A stretch of DNA of 57,610 bases from an uncultured Pelagibacteraceae bacterium (GTDB taxonomy: Bacteria > Pseudomonadota > Alphaproteobacteria > Pelagibacterales > AG-422-B15). Position 1 is the first letter of the stretch; every line of letters starts with the position of its first letter. Under the pieces are notes generated by a model. It saw only the letters and a list, made by a program, of their open reading frames with translations, ran no database searches and was not told the origin of the DNA. The DNA is taken from positions 1 through 57,610 of the forward strand of contig CABYSM010000005.1 in the NCBI GenBank assembly GCA_902521655.1, given 5' to 3'. This document shows positions 9,445-18,460 of the stretch, one piece after another. The position numbers were made by a program, and so were the translations under genes.

Positions 9445-10770
9445 TTAACGTGTATTTTTATTTGATCTGCCAACACCGTATTTGGTAATACCTTTTCCAG
9501 TATATAATTGTCTTGGTCTTCCAATTTTTTGGATTGGATCTTCAATCATTTCAGTCCATTGTGCTGTCCATCCAGCTGTTCTCGCTATTGCAAATATGAC
9601 AGTGAACATTTCTGGAGGGAATCCTATTGCTCTCAAAATTATTCCAGAATAAAAATCAACATTTGGATAAAGTCTTTTTTCTTTAAAATATTTATCATTT
9701 AGTGCAATTTTTTCGAGATCCATTGCAAGTTTTAATATTGGATCATTTTTAACTCCCACATGTTTGAGAACTTTTAGACATATATTTTTAAGTATTTTTG
9801 CTCTCGGATCGTAATTTTTATAAACTCGGTGACCGAATCCCATTAATTTGAAAGGATCTTTTTTATTTTTTGCTTTCGCAATATATTTTTTTATATTTTT
9901 TGATGATCCAATTTCTTCAAGCATTTCTAATGCTGCTTGGTTTGCGCCTCCATGAGCTGGGCCCCATAGTGAAGAAACTCCTGCAGCTATGCAAGCGAAT
10001 GGGTTTGCCCCAGATGAACCTGCAAGTCTTACAGTTGATGTAGATGCATTTTGCTCATGATCAGCATGAAGAATTAGAATTGTATCCATTGCCTTTGCAA
10101 GAATAGGTGAAACTTTGTAGTTTTCTGCAGTATTGCTAAAGCACATATATAAAAAATTTTCTGAAAAAGAAAGATTATTTCTTGGGGAAACAAAGGCTTG
10201 ACCCAAGGAGTATTTATAAGCCATAGCACCAATTGTAGCTGATTTTGCAATAATTCTTCTTGTTGCTTCCTGTCTTTGATGTGAGTCATTAATGTTTAAC
10301 GTATCTTGGTAAAAGGAAGATAGAGCACCCATAACTCCGACCATCATTGCCATGGGATGAGCATCTCTTCTAAATCCTTGAAAAAAGTTTATGATTTGTT
10401 CATGAAGCAAAGTGTGTCTTGTGATAAGTCTTTTGTATTTAGTGAGTTGGTCTTTATTTGGGAGGTCTCCATAGATAAGCAAGTTAACAACTTCAATGAA
10501 ATCACTTTTTCTTGCTAATTCTTCAATATCATATCCCCTATACCTTAGAATGCCCTTATCCCCGTCAATGTAAGTGATTTTTGACTCACATGATGCAGTA
10601 GATGTAAATCCCGGATCATATGTAAATATATTTGCCTCAGCGTGTAATTTAGAGATATCTATAACAGCTTCGCCTTCAGTAGAATTATATATTGGAAATT
10701 CGTATGTCGTTTCGTCGATTATTAGTTTAGCTTTTCTATTATTTTTTTTATTTAATTTCTTCCTAACCAT
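9445..10770 (-). CDS. gltA: Citrate synthase (type II)
   Basis: Condenses acetyl-CoA and oxaloacetate at entry to the TCA cycle. Catalytic segments are visible: [20 protein letters not shown], then the CoA/oxaloacetate region [29 protein letters not shown] and the active-site Asp in NVDFYSGI. The N-terminal [20 protein letters not shown] and the 441-residue length are those of the large bacterial hexameric form. It lies downstream of lexA on the same strand with a 50-base A+T-rich gap that could hold its own promoter. Confidence 0.98.
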   Translation of the reverse strand: MVRKKLNKKNNRKAKLIIDETTYEFPIYNSTEGEAVIDISKLHAEANIFTYDPGFTSTASCESKITYIDGDKGILRYRGYDIEELARKSDFIEVVNLLIYGDLPNKDQLTKYKRLITRHTLLHEQIINFFQGFRRDAHPMAMMVGVMGALSSFYQDTLNINDSHQRQEATRRIIAKSATIGAMAYKYSLGQAFVSPRNNLSFSENFLYMCFSNTAENYKVSPILAKAMDTILILHADHEQNASTSTVRLAGSSGANPFACIAAGVSSLWGPAHGGANQAALEMLEEIGSSKNIKKYIAKAKNKKDPFKLMGFGHRVYKNYDPRAKILKNICLKVLKHVGVKNDPILKLAMDLEKIALNDKYFKEKRLYPNVDFYSGIILRAIGFPPEMFTVIFAIARTAGWTAQWTEMIEDPIQKIGRPRQLYTGKGITKYGVGRSNKNTR

Positions 10771-10820
10771 TTACATTGTTATAGATAAACTATTTCTAGA
10801 ATAAAAAAAGTTAAAAAAAA

Positions 10821-11498
10821 TTAATATTTTCTTAACAGGCCTATTAGCTTTCCCTGAATTTTAACTCTATGTGCAGATAGAATTCTTGTTTCATAAACAG
10901 GGTTAGCACTTTCCAATGCGATACTTTGACCTTTTTTTCTTATTCTTTTTAAAGTTGCCTCAGAGTCATCAATTAAAGCAACCGCAATATCACCATTTTC
11001 AACAAGATTAGTTTTTTTAATTAATACAGTATCTCCATCATAAATACCTTCATTAATCATAGACTCACCCTCAACTGTTAAAGCATAACTTTCCCCGATA
11101 GGCATCATTTCTTTTGGAACATCTACTGATGTATCGTTGTGTTGAATAGCTTCAATTGGGGTACCCGCTGCGATCTTTCCAAGTAATGGAAGGGTGCTTA
11201 ATTTGCTGTTTTCGTCCTTATTGCTTCCTGTAAAATCCCCCACAATAATATTTTTATTAGTTTTATCTGATATTTTTAGAGTGCTTATGGCATCCTTGAT
11301 AACTTCCAACGCTCTAGCTTTGTGAGCTAGTCTTCTTACAAATCCTCTTTCTTCTAAGGCTATTACAAGTCTATGAATGCCTGATTTAGATTTAAGATTA
11401 AGCGCGGCTTTCATTTCTTCATAAGATGGTGTCATACCACTTTTTACCTGATAGCTCTGAATGTATTCTAATAGTTCTTTTTGTTTTTTTGTTAACAT
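10821..11498 (-). CDS. lexA: LexA repressor
   Basis: SOS repressor and self-cleaving protease. From the Met chosen here (MLTKKQKELLEYI, the usual family start) the product is 225 residues. It has an N-terminal winged-helix domain (recognition region MTPSYEEMKAALNLKSKSGI), the Ala-Gly cleavage site within KIAAGTPIEA, the catalytic Ser in VEGESMI and the catalytic Lys near EATLKRIRK. An upstream in-frame Met at 11537 would add 13 residues, but those codons cover a consensus SOS operator (11519-11533), so 11498 is preferred. LexA probably represses itself. Confidence 0.96.
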   Translation of the reverse strand: MLTKKQKELLEYIQSYQVKSGMTPSYEEMKAALNLKSKSGIHRLVIALEERGFVRRLAHKARALEVIKDAISTLKISDKTNKNIIVGDFTGSNKDENSKLSTLPLLGKIAAGTPIEAIQHNDTSVDVPKEMMPIGESYALTVEGESMINEGIYDGDTVLIKKTNLVENGDIAVALIDDSEATLKRIRKKGQSIALESANPVYETRILSAHRVKIQGKLIGLLRKY

Positions 11499-11518
11499 TG
11501 ATTCGTTCCCACACCCAT

Positions 11519-11533
11519 GTTCTACCAATGTTC
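11519..11533 (-). promoter_or_regulatory. LexA operator (alphaproteobacterial SOS box)
   Basis: GTTCTACCAATGTTC on the + strand fits GTTC-N7-GTTC, the SOS box known for alphaproteobacterial LexA. It ends 21 bases before the chosen lexA start codon, in the correct place for autoregulation. A third GTTC at 11505-11508 lies ten bases further toward the gene but is out of register. Transcript start is not determined; a TATAAT-like hexamer lies on the minus strand at 11582-11587. Confidence 0.85.
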
Positions 11534-11596
11534 TCATTAACTTTCAATCAAATAATATTCAATATAATCAGTAATTTAGATATTATAGCTTAACCA

Positions 11597-12388
11597 TCAA
11601 TTTAGAATATTTGCAATATCAGCCTTTAATTGTTTCGATTTCATAAGGTATTCTCCTATGAGAAAATTATTAATACCAGTTAAAGAAATAATTTTACTCA
11701 CAGCACTATGACTATGAAAACCACTTTCTGAGATAAAAATTTTGTTTAAATCGCCTATATAATTACTGAGCTCAATCGTAGTTTCTATTCTAGTTTCAAA
11801 ATTATTTAAGTTTCTATTATTTATACCAATTAATTGTGAATTCATATTTACAGCTCTTTCAAGTTCTTCCTTGTTATGGATTTCAATTATAACATCAAGG
11901 CCTACATTCTGCGCAACTGCTTCAAGATTATCCGCTTTTTTTTGATCGAGCATGGCTAAAATTATTAAAATGCAGCTTGCCCCCACTAACTTACTTTCAT
12001 AAATTTGATATTCATCAACTATGAAATCTTTTCTTAAAATTGGTAAAGTGGATATTTTTCTTATTTCAATAAGATCTTCAATTCCTCCCTTGAAATATTT
12101 TTCATCTGTCAATATTGATAAACAGGAAACACCGCATTCTTCATATATTTGTGCAATATTAGATAAGCTTATTTCTTCATTTACAAAATTTCCTAAAGAA
12201 GGACTTGCACGTTTTAATTCACCTATTATTGATGTTCGAGACATCTCATCTTTTAATTTTTTAGAAAAACTGAAATCGTGCGAAGTTATATTTTTTAACT
12301 TATTTAGGATTTCACTTTGAGTGTGTAGCTTTTTTTGCTTTCTAACAAAGTCAATTTTATATTCATATATTTCCTTCAAAATCGACAT
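11597..12388 (-). CDS. trpC: Indole-3-glycerol-phosphate synthase
   Basis: Converts CdRP to indole-3-glycerol phosphate in tryptophan synthesis. TIM-barrel motifs of the family are all present: IIGELKRASPSLGNF (Lys and Ser of the active site), PILRKDFIVDEYQIYESK, IGINNRNLNNFE and FISESGFHSHS. Length 263 residues. Its ATG overlaps the TAA of the frameshifted trpD by one base (TAATG), so its translation probably depends on ribosomes finishing trpD, which makes the frame break upstream relevant. Confidence 0.97.
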   Translation of the reverse strand: MSILKEIYEYKIDFVRKQKKLHTQSEILNKLKNITSHDFSFSKKLKDEMSRTSIIGELKRASPSLGNFVNEEISLSNIAQIYEECGVSCLSILTDEKYFKGGIEDLIEIRKISTLPILRKDFIVDEYQIYESKLVGASCILIILAMLDQKKADNLEAVAQNVGLDVIIEIHNKEELERAVNMNSQLIGINNRNLNNFETRIETTIELSNYIGDLNKIFISESGFHSHSAVSKIISLTGINNFLIGEYLMKSKQLKADIANILN

Positions 12389-13403
12389 TATTTATTTGTG
12401 AATTTAATTAATTTATTTATTTGATTTAATGGTTCTCCGCTCTTTATTAAATCTGAGGCTTTTTGATATGCTTTTAGAATATTTGCTTCATTCAGTTCAT
12501 GGGACTCATGAGCAAGTAATCCAAAAGCTGCATTTATACATACCGACTTATAGAATGAGTCATTTTTTCCATTGAAAATTTCTATTATTCTGTTGGCATT
12601 ATATTTTGCATCTTTTCCTAAAATTTCATCATTAATTGGTCTAGGAATATCGATTATTGCTGGATCAAATTTAATTTCACCAGATAGTTTTGTAAAAATT
12701 ACATTTTCACCTTCTAATGAAATTTCATCATTTCCATTAAATCCAGATACTATGCAAGCATTTTTATTGCTATTTTTGAAAAAATATCTTTATATATTTT
12801 AAATACCTCTTTTGAATAGACGCCAACAAGTTGAGTCTTTACGTCCGCTGGGTTCAATAGGGGCCCTAGCATATTAAATATTGTTCTAATGCCCAATTGC
12901 TGTCTCACTGGCCCGACATATTTCATTGCAGGGTGATGATTAGGAGCAAACATAAAGCACAGCCCAATTTCGTTAATGCAATCTTCTAATCTTGATGTAT
13001 TCATATCAATATTGATACCTAGAGCTTTAAGAACGTCTGCTGATCCACATTTTGATGTCAACGCTTTATTCCCATGCTTAGCAATAGGTATGCCATGTGA
13101 AGCCAAAACAAATGCTGTGGCTGTAGATATGTTAAGGCTATTTTTTCCATCTCCTCCAGTTCCACATGTATCCATTGAATTTTCTGGGGCAGCGACAGAG
13201 ACCATTTTAGATCTCATTACTTCAATTGCACCAATTATATGATCGGCCCTTACACCAGATTTTTGAAGTATAGATAAAAAGGAACTTATTTGAATGTCAC
13301 TAACTGAACCATTCATGATTAAATTGAATGCTTTCATTGTAGATTCTAGATCAAGTTTATCGTTGAACACTAAATCAATAAATGTTTTAAATTCAATATT
13401 CAT
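12388..13403 (-). pseudogene. trpD: Anthranilate phosphoribosyltransferase, split by a single-base frameshift
   Basis: Transfers phosphoribose to anthranilate. The first 211 or so residues read normally, including the CGTGGDGKNSLNISTATAFV phosphoribosyl-binding loop, KHGNKALTSKCGSADVL, FAPNHHPAMKYVGPVR and FNMLGPLLNPA. Then the frame stops at 12750-12752. In the next frame the sequence continues directly as NACIVSGFNGNDEISLEG, then VCINAAFGLLAHE and ILKAYQKASDLIKSGEPLNQ, clearly the TrpD C-terminus, ending at a TAA (12388-12390) that overlaps trpC. One A (T on the + strand) is missing in the five-base run 12761-12765; restoring it gives 338 residues, the normal length. This may be a sequencing or assembly error, a true lesion, or less likely -1 slippage. 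Confidence 0.9.
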
Positions 13404-13975
13404 ATTTCTAAAAAGTTTTTTATAATTTTCTTACCGTAAGGTGTAGTGGCAATGCTTTCTGGGTGAAATTGTACACCGTAGATAGGATATTTAATGTGCT
13501 GTATTCCCATAATTACTTTTTTATTATCATCAATCGTGTCAGATATTATTTTAAAATATTCAGGAAGAGTATTATTTTTAATCACAAGACTATGATATCT
13601 GGTAGCGTCAAATTTCTTCGGAAGGCCTTTAAATATTTCTGAACCTTTGTTAGTTACAGTCGATACTTTACCATGCATTATTTTAGAGGCTTTTATGATT
13701 TTAGCATTAAAAGCTTGTCCAATGGATTGATGTCCTAAACAAACACCTAATATTGGAAATTTTTTATAGAAATACTTAATAAGGTCAATGCTTATTCCGG
13801 CTTCATCAGGCGTACAGGGGCCAGGGGAAATAATTATTTTTTTAGGTTTCAGCTTTCTTATTTTTTGTAATGTTATTTTATCATTTCTAAATACTTGAAC
13901 TTTGTAATTATGCTCTTCAACGTAATGTACTAAATTATAAGTAAAGCTATCATAGTTATCGATTATTAATATCAT
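13400..13975 (-). CDS. trpG: Anthranilate synthase component II (glutamine amidotransferase)
   Basis: Supplies ammonia from glutamine to TrpE. Class-I amidotransferase motifs: IIISPGPCTPDEAG, the nucleophile Cys in GVCLGHQSIGQAF, and the His/Glu of GVQFHPESIATTPYG. The 191 residues are a stand-alone TrpG. Its start overlaps trpE and its end overlaps trpD by 4 bases each (ATGA), so trpE-G-D-C form one coupled operon. Confidence 0.97.
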   Translation of the reverse strand: MILIIDNYDSFTYNLVHYVEEHNYKVQVFRNDKITLQKIRKLKPKKIIISPGPCTPDEAGISIDLIKYFYKKFPILGVCLGHQSIGQAFNAKIIKASKIMHGKVSTVTNKGSEIFKGLPKKFDATRYHSLVIKNNTLPEYFKIISDTIDDNKKVIMGIQHIKYPIYGVQFHPESIATTPYGKKIIKNFLEI

Positions 13976-15453
13976 TGAACATTACCCATTACTATTTCAG
14001 CTGCATTAAGCACAGCTTTAGCTTTATTAACTGTTTCGTTAAATTCTTTTTCAGAGTCACTGTCGAATACTACACCGCCACCAGCTTGAACATATAGTTT
14101 ATTTTTTGTTATTATTCCTGTTCTCAAGACAATGCATGTATCCATGTCTCCATTAGATGATATATATCCGATTCCTCCTGAGTATATGCCTCGCTTAGTA
14201 GTTTCTAACTCATCTATGATTTGCATAGCCCTTATTTTTGGTGCGCCAGAAACAGTTCCTGCAGGAAAACCTGCCATTAGTGCTGAAATTGATGAAGTGT
14301 TGTTTTTTAATTTGCCGGTAACATTTGATACTATATGCATAACATGTGAATAGCGCTCTATCTTAAATTTCGATGTAACCTTGACGCTTGATTTTTTTGA
14401 TACTTTTCCAACATCATTTCTTCCTAAGTCTAAAAGCATTAAATGTTCGGCAATTTCTTTCTTATCGTTAATTAATTCAGACTCATACTTTTTGTCTTCG
14501 ATCTTATTTTTTCCTCTAGGTCTGGTTCCAGCAATTGGCCTAATAGTTATTTCATTTGATCTAACTCTTACTAGTATTTCAGGGCTTGATCCTACAATTT
14601 CAAATTTGGGAAGATTGAAATAATACATAAAAGGCGATGGATTAGTTTTCCTTAATACTTCATAAAGAAAACTACTTTTCTGATTAAAGTTAGTTTCAAA
14701 TCGTTGACTTGGCACTACCTGGAATATATCGCCATTTTTTATGTATTGTTTTGCTTTCTTAATATTTATTTTAAAGTTTGTTTTTGTTATGTTAGACATA
14801 ACATTGATTTTTTTCTTTTTATTGAAGTTTATATCTCTATAGACTTTTACCTTCTTTATATAATTTCTAATTTCATTTATATCTAGAATTTCATTATAGA
14901 AATTTTTCTTTTTTGCATCAGATAAATAATGTTTAATTATAAAAAGAGAAGCAGAAAAATTATCATATATGAGTAAATTATTAGGTATAAACATAATAAT
15001 ATCAGGAGTTTTAAGGTCGTCTTTCTTTCTTCTAGATGATATCTTTTCAACTTTATTTATATTTTCATAAGCTATATATCCAAAAAAGGCACCTGACATT
15101 GGCGGTAATTTTTTACTTTTAATAAACTTTAGGTTTTTTATGATGGAGTCAATTTTTTTAAGTGGACTGCCTCTATATTTAATTTTTTTAATAACTTTAT
15201 TATTTTCTAAAGTAAGTGAGTCATTCATTAATTTAATAGTTCTTAATGAGTCATACCCACATATAGAGTATCGTCCTTTTTCTTGGCCTTTTTCAACTGA
15301 TTCATAAAGGAAGCTATACTTATTTTTCTCAACTAAATTTATGAATGAAGGAATAGGATCAGAGTTTAATTTTCTAATCTTCTTATAAAAAATAAAATTA
15401 GATTTTTTTTTTATTAAATTATCGAATTGTTTTTTAGTATGAGAAAAAGTCAT
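13972..15453 (-). CDS. trpE: Anthranilate synthase component I
   Basis: Makes anthranilate from chorismate. The C-terminal chorismate-binding domain shows SRFET-type segments (VVPSQRFETNF), IVGSSPEILVR, RPIAGTRPRG, MLLDLGRNDVGKVS, AGFPAGTVSGAPKIRAMQII and QAGGGVVFDSDSEKEF. The N-terminal FLYESVEKGQEKGRYS resembles the tryptophan feedback-binding region. Length 493 residues. The start overlaps the ppiD stop by one base (TAATG); no trp leader peptide or attenuator is possible in that junction. Confidence 0.97.
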   Translation of the reverse strand: MTFSHTKKQFDNLIKKKSNFIFYKKIRKLNSDPIPSFINLVEKNKYSFLYESVEKGQEKGRYSICGYDSLRTIKLMNDSLTLENNKVIKKIKYRGSPLKKIDSIIKNLKFIKSKKLPPMSGAFFGYIAYENINKVEKISSRRKKDDLKTPDIIMFIPNNLLIYDNFSASLFIIKHYLSDAKKKNFYNEILDINEIRNYIKKVKVYRDINFNKKKKINVMSNITKTNFKINIKKAKQYIKNGDIFQVVPSQRFETNFNQKSSFLYEVLRKTNPSPFMYYFNLPKFEIVGSSPEILVRVRSNEITIRPIAGTRPRGKNKIEDKKYESELINDKKEIAEHLMLLDLGRNDVGKVSKKSSVKVTSKFKIERYSHVMHIVSNVTGKLKNNTSSISALMAGFPAGTVSGAPKIRAMQIIDELETTKRGIYSGGIGYISSNGDMDTCIVLRTGIITKNKLYVQAGGGVVFDSDSEKEFNETVNKAKAVLNAAEIVMGNVQ

Positions 15454-17303
15454 TACATAAACAATTTGTCAATATTCTGCGAATATACTTCATAGTCTGT
15501 ACTATCTATAATTTTCTGACCTATTATTGACTCTAGTGAAGAATTAAAGTTTTGTATAACATTGCCCTCTACTTCAGAATAATAAGTGTCAGCAATATAA
15601 CTATCAGGTTTAGTTATTTTTATTAAAGTTCCTATCCCTATATCGGCATTATCAAGTTCAATTTTCATATTGCCCTCTAAATTAATATTAAAAATTGAGG
15701 ATAATGATTCCTTTGACAGATTTTTATCGTTTCTTTTTAAATCATTAAATTCTTTAATTTCAAAATTATTTAGTCTTGCGTAGTCCTCAAATTCATTGAT
15801 ACCTTTAAACTGCAAATCGATCAGTATCTTATCAGCTATACTAGATATTCTTGATTCTTTTACATTTTCTATATAATCACTCTTCAACTCTTCCTTGACC
15901 ATTGTGAATTCAGGTATAAAAGACTCTTCTTTATCAGAAATGAAGTAAATAAATGCAGCGTTATCACTAAAAATAATTTCAGATAAAAATCCAATAGGTT
16001 GATCAAAATTTAATTGTATTTCCTCATTGTTTATTCTATTTACCAAATGATCACTTGAAGATGATCTTGTGATTTTTGCTTTACTCAAACTATCTATAAT
16101 TTCATTTAAATCATAATCATTTAAGAGCATTTCATCTGCAAGATTAACTGTTTCATCAAATTCAACATAAGCAGCTTCTTCTGCTAAATAGATCTTTATA
16201 TCATTCTCAACATCGCTTATTAGTTGAGTTTCTTTTTCCTCAATGCTTAATAACTTAAAGACATAAAAACCTATATCTTGATACTCAAGTGGAGAAGAAA
16301 CGTTATCTATGTTTAAACTAAATATAGAATTAGCTATTTCATTAGTAAATGAATTTTGAGAAAGCGTGAAGTTTTGAAGTTTTGTAAGTTCAACATCATT
16401 ATTTTCCATAAATGAAAAAATTAGCGCAGGATCATTTTGAGACCATACGTTGTAAAATGCGTTTGCACTTTCCTTATCTCTAAACCTAGCAAATTCTAAA
16501 TTTCTCTTTTCTTCTTTGATATAAAGATTTATGTTATCATTATAATATTCAGCAATTTCATCTTCATTTACAGAGTTTAAATTTACAAACTGATCTAAAT
16601 TTATTTCAATGAAATCTATGAATGTTTTTTGTGAGACTTTGTATTTAGATTTTTCTTCCTCGTAGTACTTAATAAGTAAATCATCACTTAATTTAATCTC
16701 CAGGTTATCGTCATTTAATAAAAAATATTTTATAGTTCTCTTTTCACCCTCATGATTAAATAAATAGTTTATAACTTGTTTATCAAGGAAGTTACTTAAA
16801 TTAAAATTTTCAAAAATTATGCCATGATAAATTGTATCCTCAATTTCATTTAAAAAAGCCTCTTCACTTTGGAAATTATTAAAAATATAACTTTTGTATT
16901 TTGCTTCAGAAAATAATCCGTCTACATCACTAAACTGTGGCAAAGAAGTAATTATTAGCTTCAAAGAACTATCGTTAATAAATATATTTTGCTTGTTGGC
17001 ATAGTCTTTGACCATTCTTGAGTAAATCAAGTCATTTAATAAAATATTGTGTAGCTGCAATTCTTTTGCCTCTTTTAAATTTATACTTGAACTAGTTTGC
17101 TGGTTGTAAAGTGATACTGTTTTTTGAAATTCATTATAGAATTCATCTAAAGTAATTTTTTCATTTCCAACCTTAGCAGCTAACTGGCTATTTCCTGAGG
17201 TAAGAATATCTCCAACACCCCATAGCGCAAAGCTCAAGACCATTATTCCAAGGAGAATCTTTCCAAATATTGAGGATACTAAATTTCTTACTATATCTAA
17301 CAT
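15453..17303 (-). CDS. ppiD: PpiD/SurA-like membrane-anchored periplasmic folding factor
   Basis: N-terminal cytoplasmic tip MLDIVRNLVSSIFGKILLG, a single membrane anchor (about 14-33, ending near LWGVGDILT) and a SurA-N-like chaperone domain (VGNEKITLDEFYNEFQKTV from about 44) identify a PpiD-type protein exposed to the periplasm. Length 616 residues. The central PPIase region is strongly diverged; I see no clear parvulin active-site motif, so isomerase activity is uncertain and a chaperone role is likelier. It is the first gene of the ppiD-trpEGDC-lexA direction and faces tpiA across 47 bases, an arrangement conserved in alphaproteobacteria. Confidence 0.85.
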   Translation of the reverse strand: MLDIVRNLVSSIFGKILLGIMVLSFALWGVGDILTSGNSQLAAKVGNEKITLDEFYNEFQKTVSLYNQQTSSSINLKEAKELQLHNILLNDLIYSRMVKDYANKQNIFINDSSLKLIITSLPQFSDVDGLFSEAKYKSYIFNNFQSEEAFLNEIEDTIYHGIIFENFNLSNFLDKQVINYLFNHEGEKRTIKYFLLNDDNLEIKLSDDLLIKYYEEEKSKYKVSQKTFIDFIEINLDQFVNLNSVNEDEIAEYYNDNINLYIKEEKRNLEFARFRDKESANAFYNVWSQNDPALIFSFMENNDVELTKLQNFTLSQNSFTNEIANSIFSLNIDNVSSPLEYQDIGFYVFKLLSIEEKETQLISDVENDIKIYLAEEAAYVEFDETVNLADEMLLNDYDLNEIIDSLSKAKITRSSSSDHLVNRINNEEIQLNFDQPIGFLSEIIFSDNAAFIYFISDKEESFIPEFTMVKEELKSDYIENVKESRISSIADKILIDLQFKGINEFEDYARLNNFEIKEFNDLKRNDKNLSKESLSSIFNINLEGNMKIELDNADIGIGTLIKITKPDSYIADTYYSEVEGNVIQNFNSSLESIIGQKIIDSTDYEVYSQNIDKLFM

Positions 17304-17350
17304 TATGTCTTATGATGTATAAAAAGGTGTTATAAAAGGAATAACGTTGA

Positions 17351-18091
17351 ATGAAAAGAACTAAATATACCATTGCTAACTGGAAGATGAATGGCCAAAA
17401 AGACTCTTATAAATTAGTAAAATCGATATCAAATTATTGTCAGAAGATGAAACGCAAAACATCTAAAGTTGTAATTTGCCCGCCATTTACTCTTCTGTCA
17501 GAATTAATAAAAAAAGAAAAAAAAATTAAATTTGGTGGTCAAGATTGCCATTATAAATCTGAGGGCGCATATACGGGCTCTATAAGTGCAAATATGCTTA
17601 AAACAATTAATTGCCAATATGTTATTTTGGGTCACTCAGAAAGAAGAATATATCAAAAAGAAACTTCTCAAGAGCTGAATTTAAAAATTCAATCTGCAAT
17701 TAAAAGTAATCTAACTGTGATATATTGCATAGGAGAGAAGTTAGAAGAAATAAAAAAAAGAAATATAATACTTAAAAAACAGCTTTCATCATTGCCTAAA
17801 CAAATTGACCCAAAAAAAATCATAATTGCTTACGAGCCTGTATGGGCGATTGGAACTGGTAAGGTTCCATCACTAGATGATATTAATAAAATACATGAAA
17901 AAATAAGACATATACTTTCAAATCTAGTTAGCCTCAGATTTAGTAAGCATGTTTCTATTCTTTATGGGGGTTCAGTTAATGCTTTAAATTCGGTTGATAT
18001 TCTTAACCTTGATCAAGTAGACGGCGCTTTGGTTGGAGGAGCTTCATTAAAATCTAGAGAATTTTGTAAAATAATTGATTCTTATCACTAA
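17351..18091 (+). CDS. tpiA: Triose-phosphate isomerase
   Basis: Interconverts dihydroxyacetone phosphate and glyceraldehyde 3-phosphate. Catalytic residues are in place: Lys12 (NWKMNGQ), His95 (VILGHSERR), Glu162 (AYEPVWAIGTGK), with the C-terminal phosphate loop LYGGSVN. Length 246 residues. An AAAAGGA ribosome-binding site sits 10 bases before the ATG. It is divergent from ppiD and heads a + strand run with secG, pyrG, kdsA and eno. Confidence 0.98.
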   Translation: MKRTKYTIANWKMNGQKDSYKLVKSISNYCQKMKRKTSKVVICPPFTLLSELIKKEKKIKFGGQDCHYKSEGAYTGSISANMLKTINCQYVILGHSERRIYQKETSQELNLKIQSAIKSNLTVIYCIGEKLEEIKKRNIILKKQLSSLPKQIDPKKIIIAYEPVWAIGTGKVPSLDDINKIHEKIRHILSNLVSLRFSKHVSILYGGSVNALNSVDILNLDQVDGALVGGASLKSREFCKIIDSYH

Positions 18092-18108
18092 ATAGATATA
18101 AGGACACA

Positions 18109-18420
18109 ATGGAAAGTGCACTATTAATCATACATGCTATTTTAGCCATTATTTTGATAATCGTAGTTCTCATTCAAAGAGCAGAAGGTGGGGCACTTGG
18201 AATCGGTGGAGGTAGTGATGGAATGTCTCCTAGGGGCAGTGCAGATGCTTTAACAAGAACTACAGCGGTTATTGCTGCTTTTTTTGTTGTAACAAGCATT
18301 AGCCTTACCGTTTTGAGCCTTAGATCTTCAGACAGAACATTATCGTTCGATGAACCTGAAAATATATCAACTGACAAACTGAATATTGAGGATTTGCCAG
18401 AACTTCCGCAATTAGATTAG
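18109..18420 (+). CDS. secG: Preprotein translocase subunit SecG
   Basis: Small SecYEG subunit. The 103 residues contain two hydrophobic segments (about 3-22 and 48-70) around the conserved cytoplasmic loop VVLIQRAEGGALGIGGGSDG, followed by SADALTRTTAVIAAFF, which is diagnostic. The tail is short and acidic. It lies 17 bases after tpiA and 40 before pyrG, the standard alphaproteobacterial order. Confidence 0.94.
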   Translation: MESALLIIHAILAIILIIVVLIQRAEGGALGIGGGSDGMSPRGSADALTRTTAVIAAFFVVTSISLTVLSLRSSDRTLSFDEPENISTDKLNIEDLPELPQLD

Positions 18421-18442
18421 TTCTTTATTTTAAATCTATTTT

Positions 18443-18459
18443 GAAGTATAAAATACTTC
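18443..18459. promoter_or_regulatory. Perfect palindrome abutting the pyrG start codon
   Basis: GAAGTATAAAATACTTC is a 7-base perfect inverted repeat with a 3-base spacer, ending one base before the pyrG ATG at 18461. It could be a DNA operator or, in the mRNA, a small hairpin touching the ribosome-binding region; no Shine-Dalgarno sequence is visible between it and the ATG. Function is not known; a 7-base match can also arise by chance in such A+T-rich DNA. Confidence 0.4.
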
Positions 18460-18460
18460 C

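Noticed and set aside
11499-11537. N-terminal extension of LexA by 13 residues
   Set aside because: The extension would be encoded by the SOS operator and is not part of the usual LexA N-terminus.
12755-12770. Programmed -1 frameshift in trpD
   Set aside because: The site lacks a classic X-XXY-YYZ slippery heptamer and the A run is only five long, so a missing base is the simpler explanation; kept only as a minor alternative.
12572-12802. Open frame on the + strand opposite the trpD 3' region
   Set aside because: It is antisense to the continued TrpD frame and has no recognisable product; it exists because the A+T-rich complement lacks stops.
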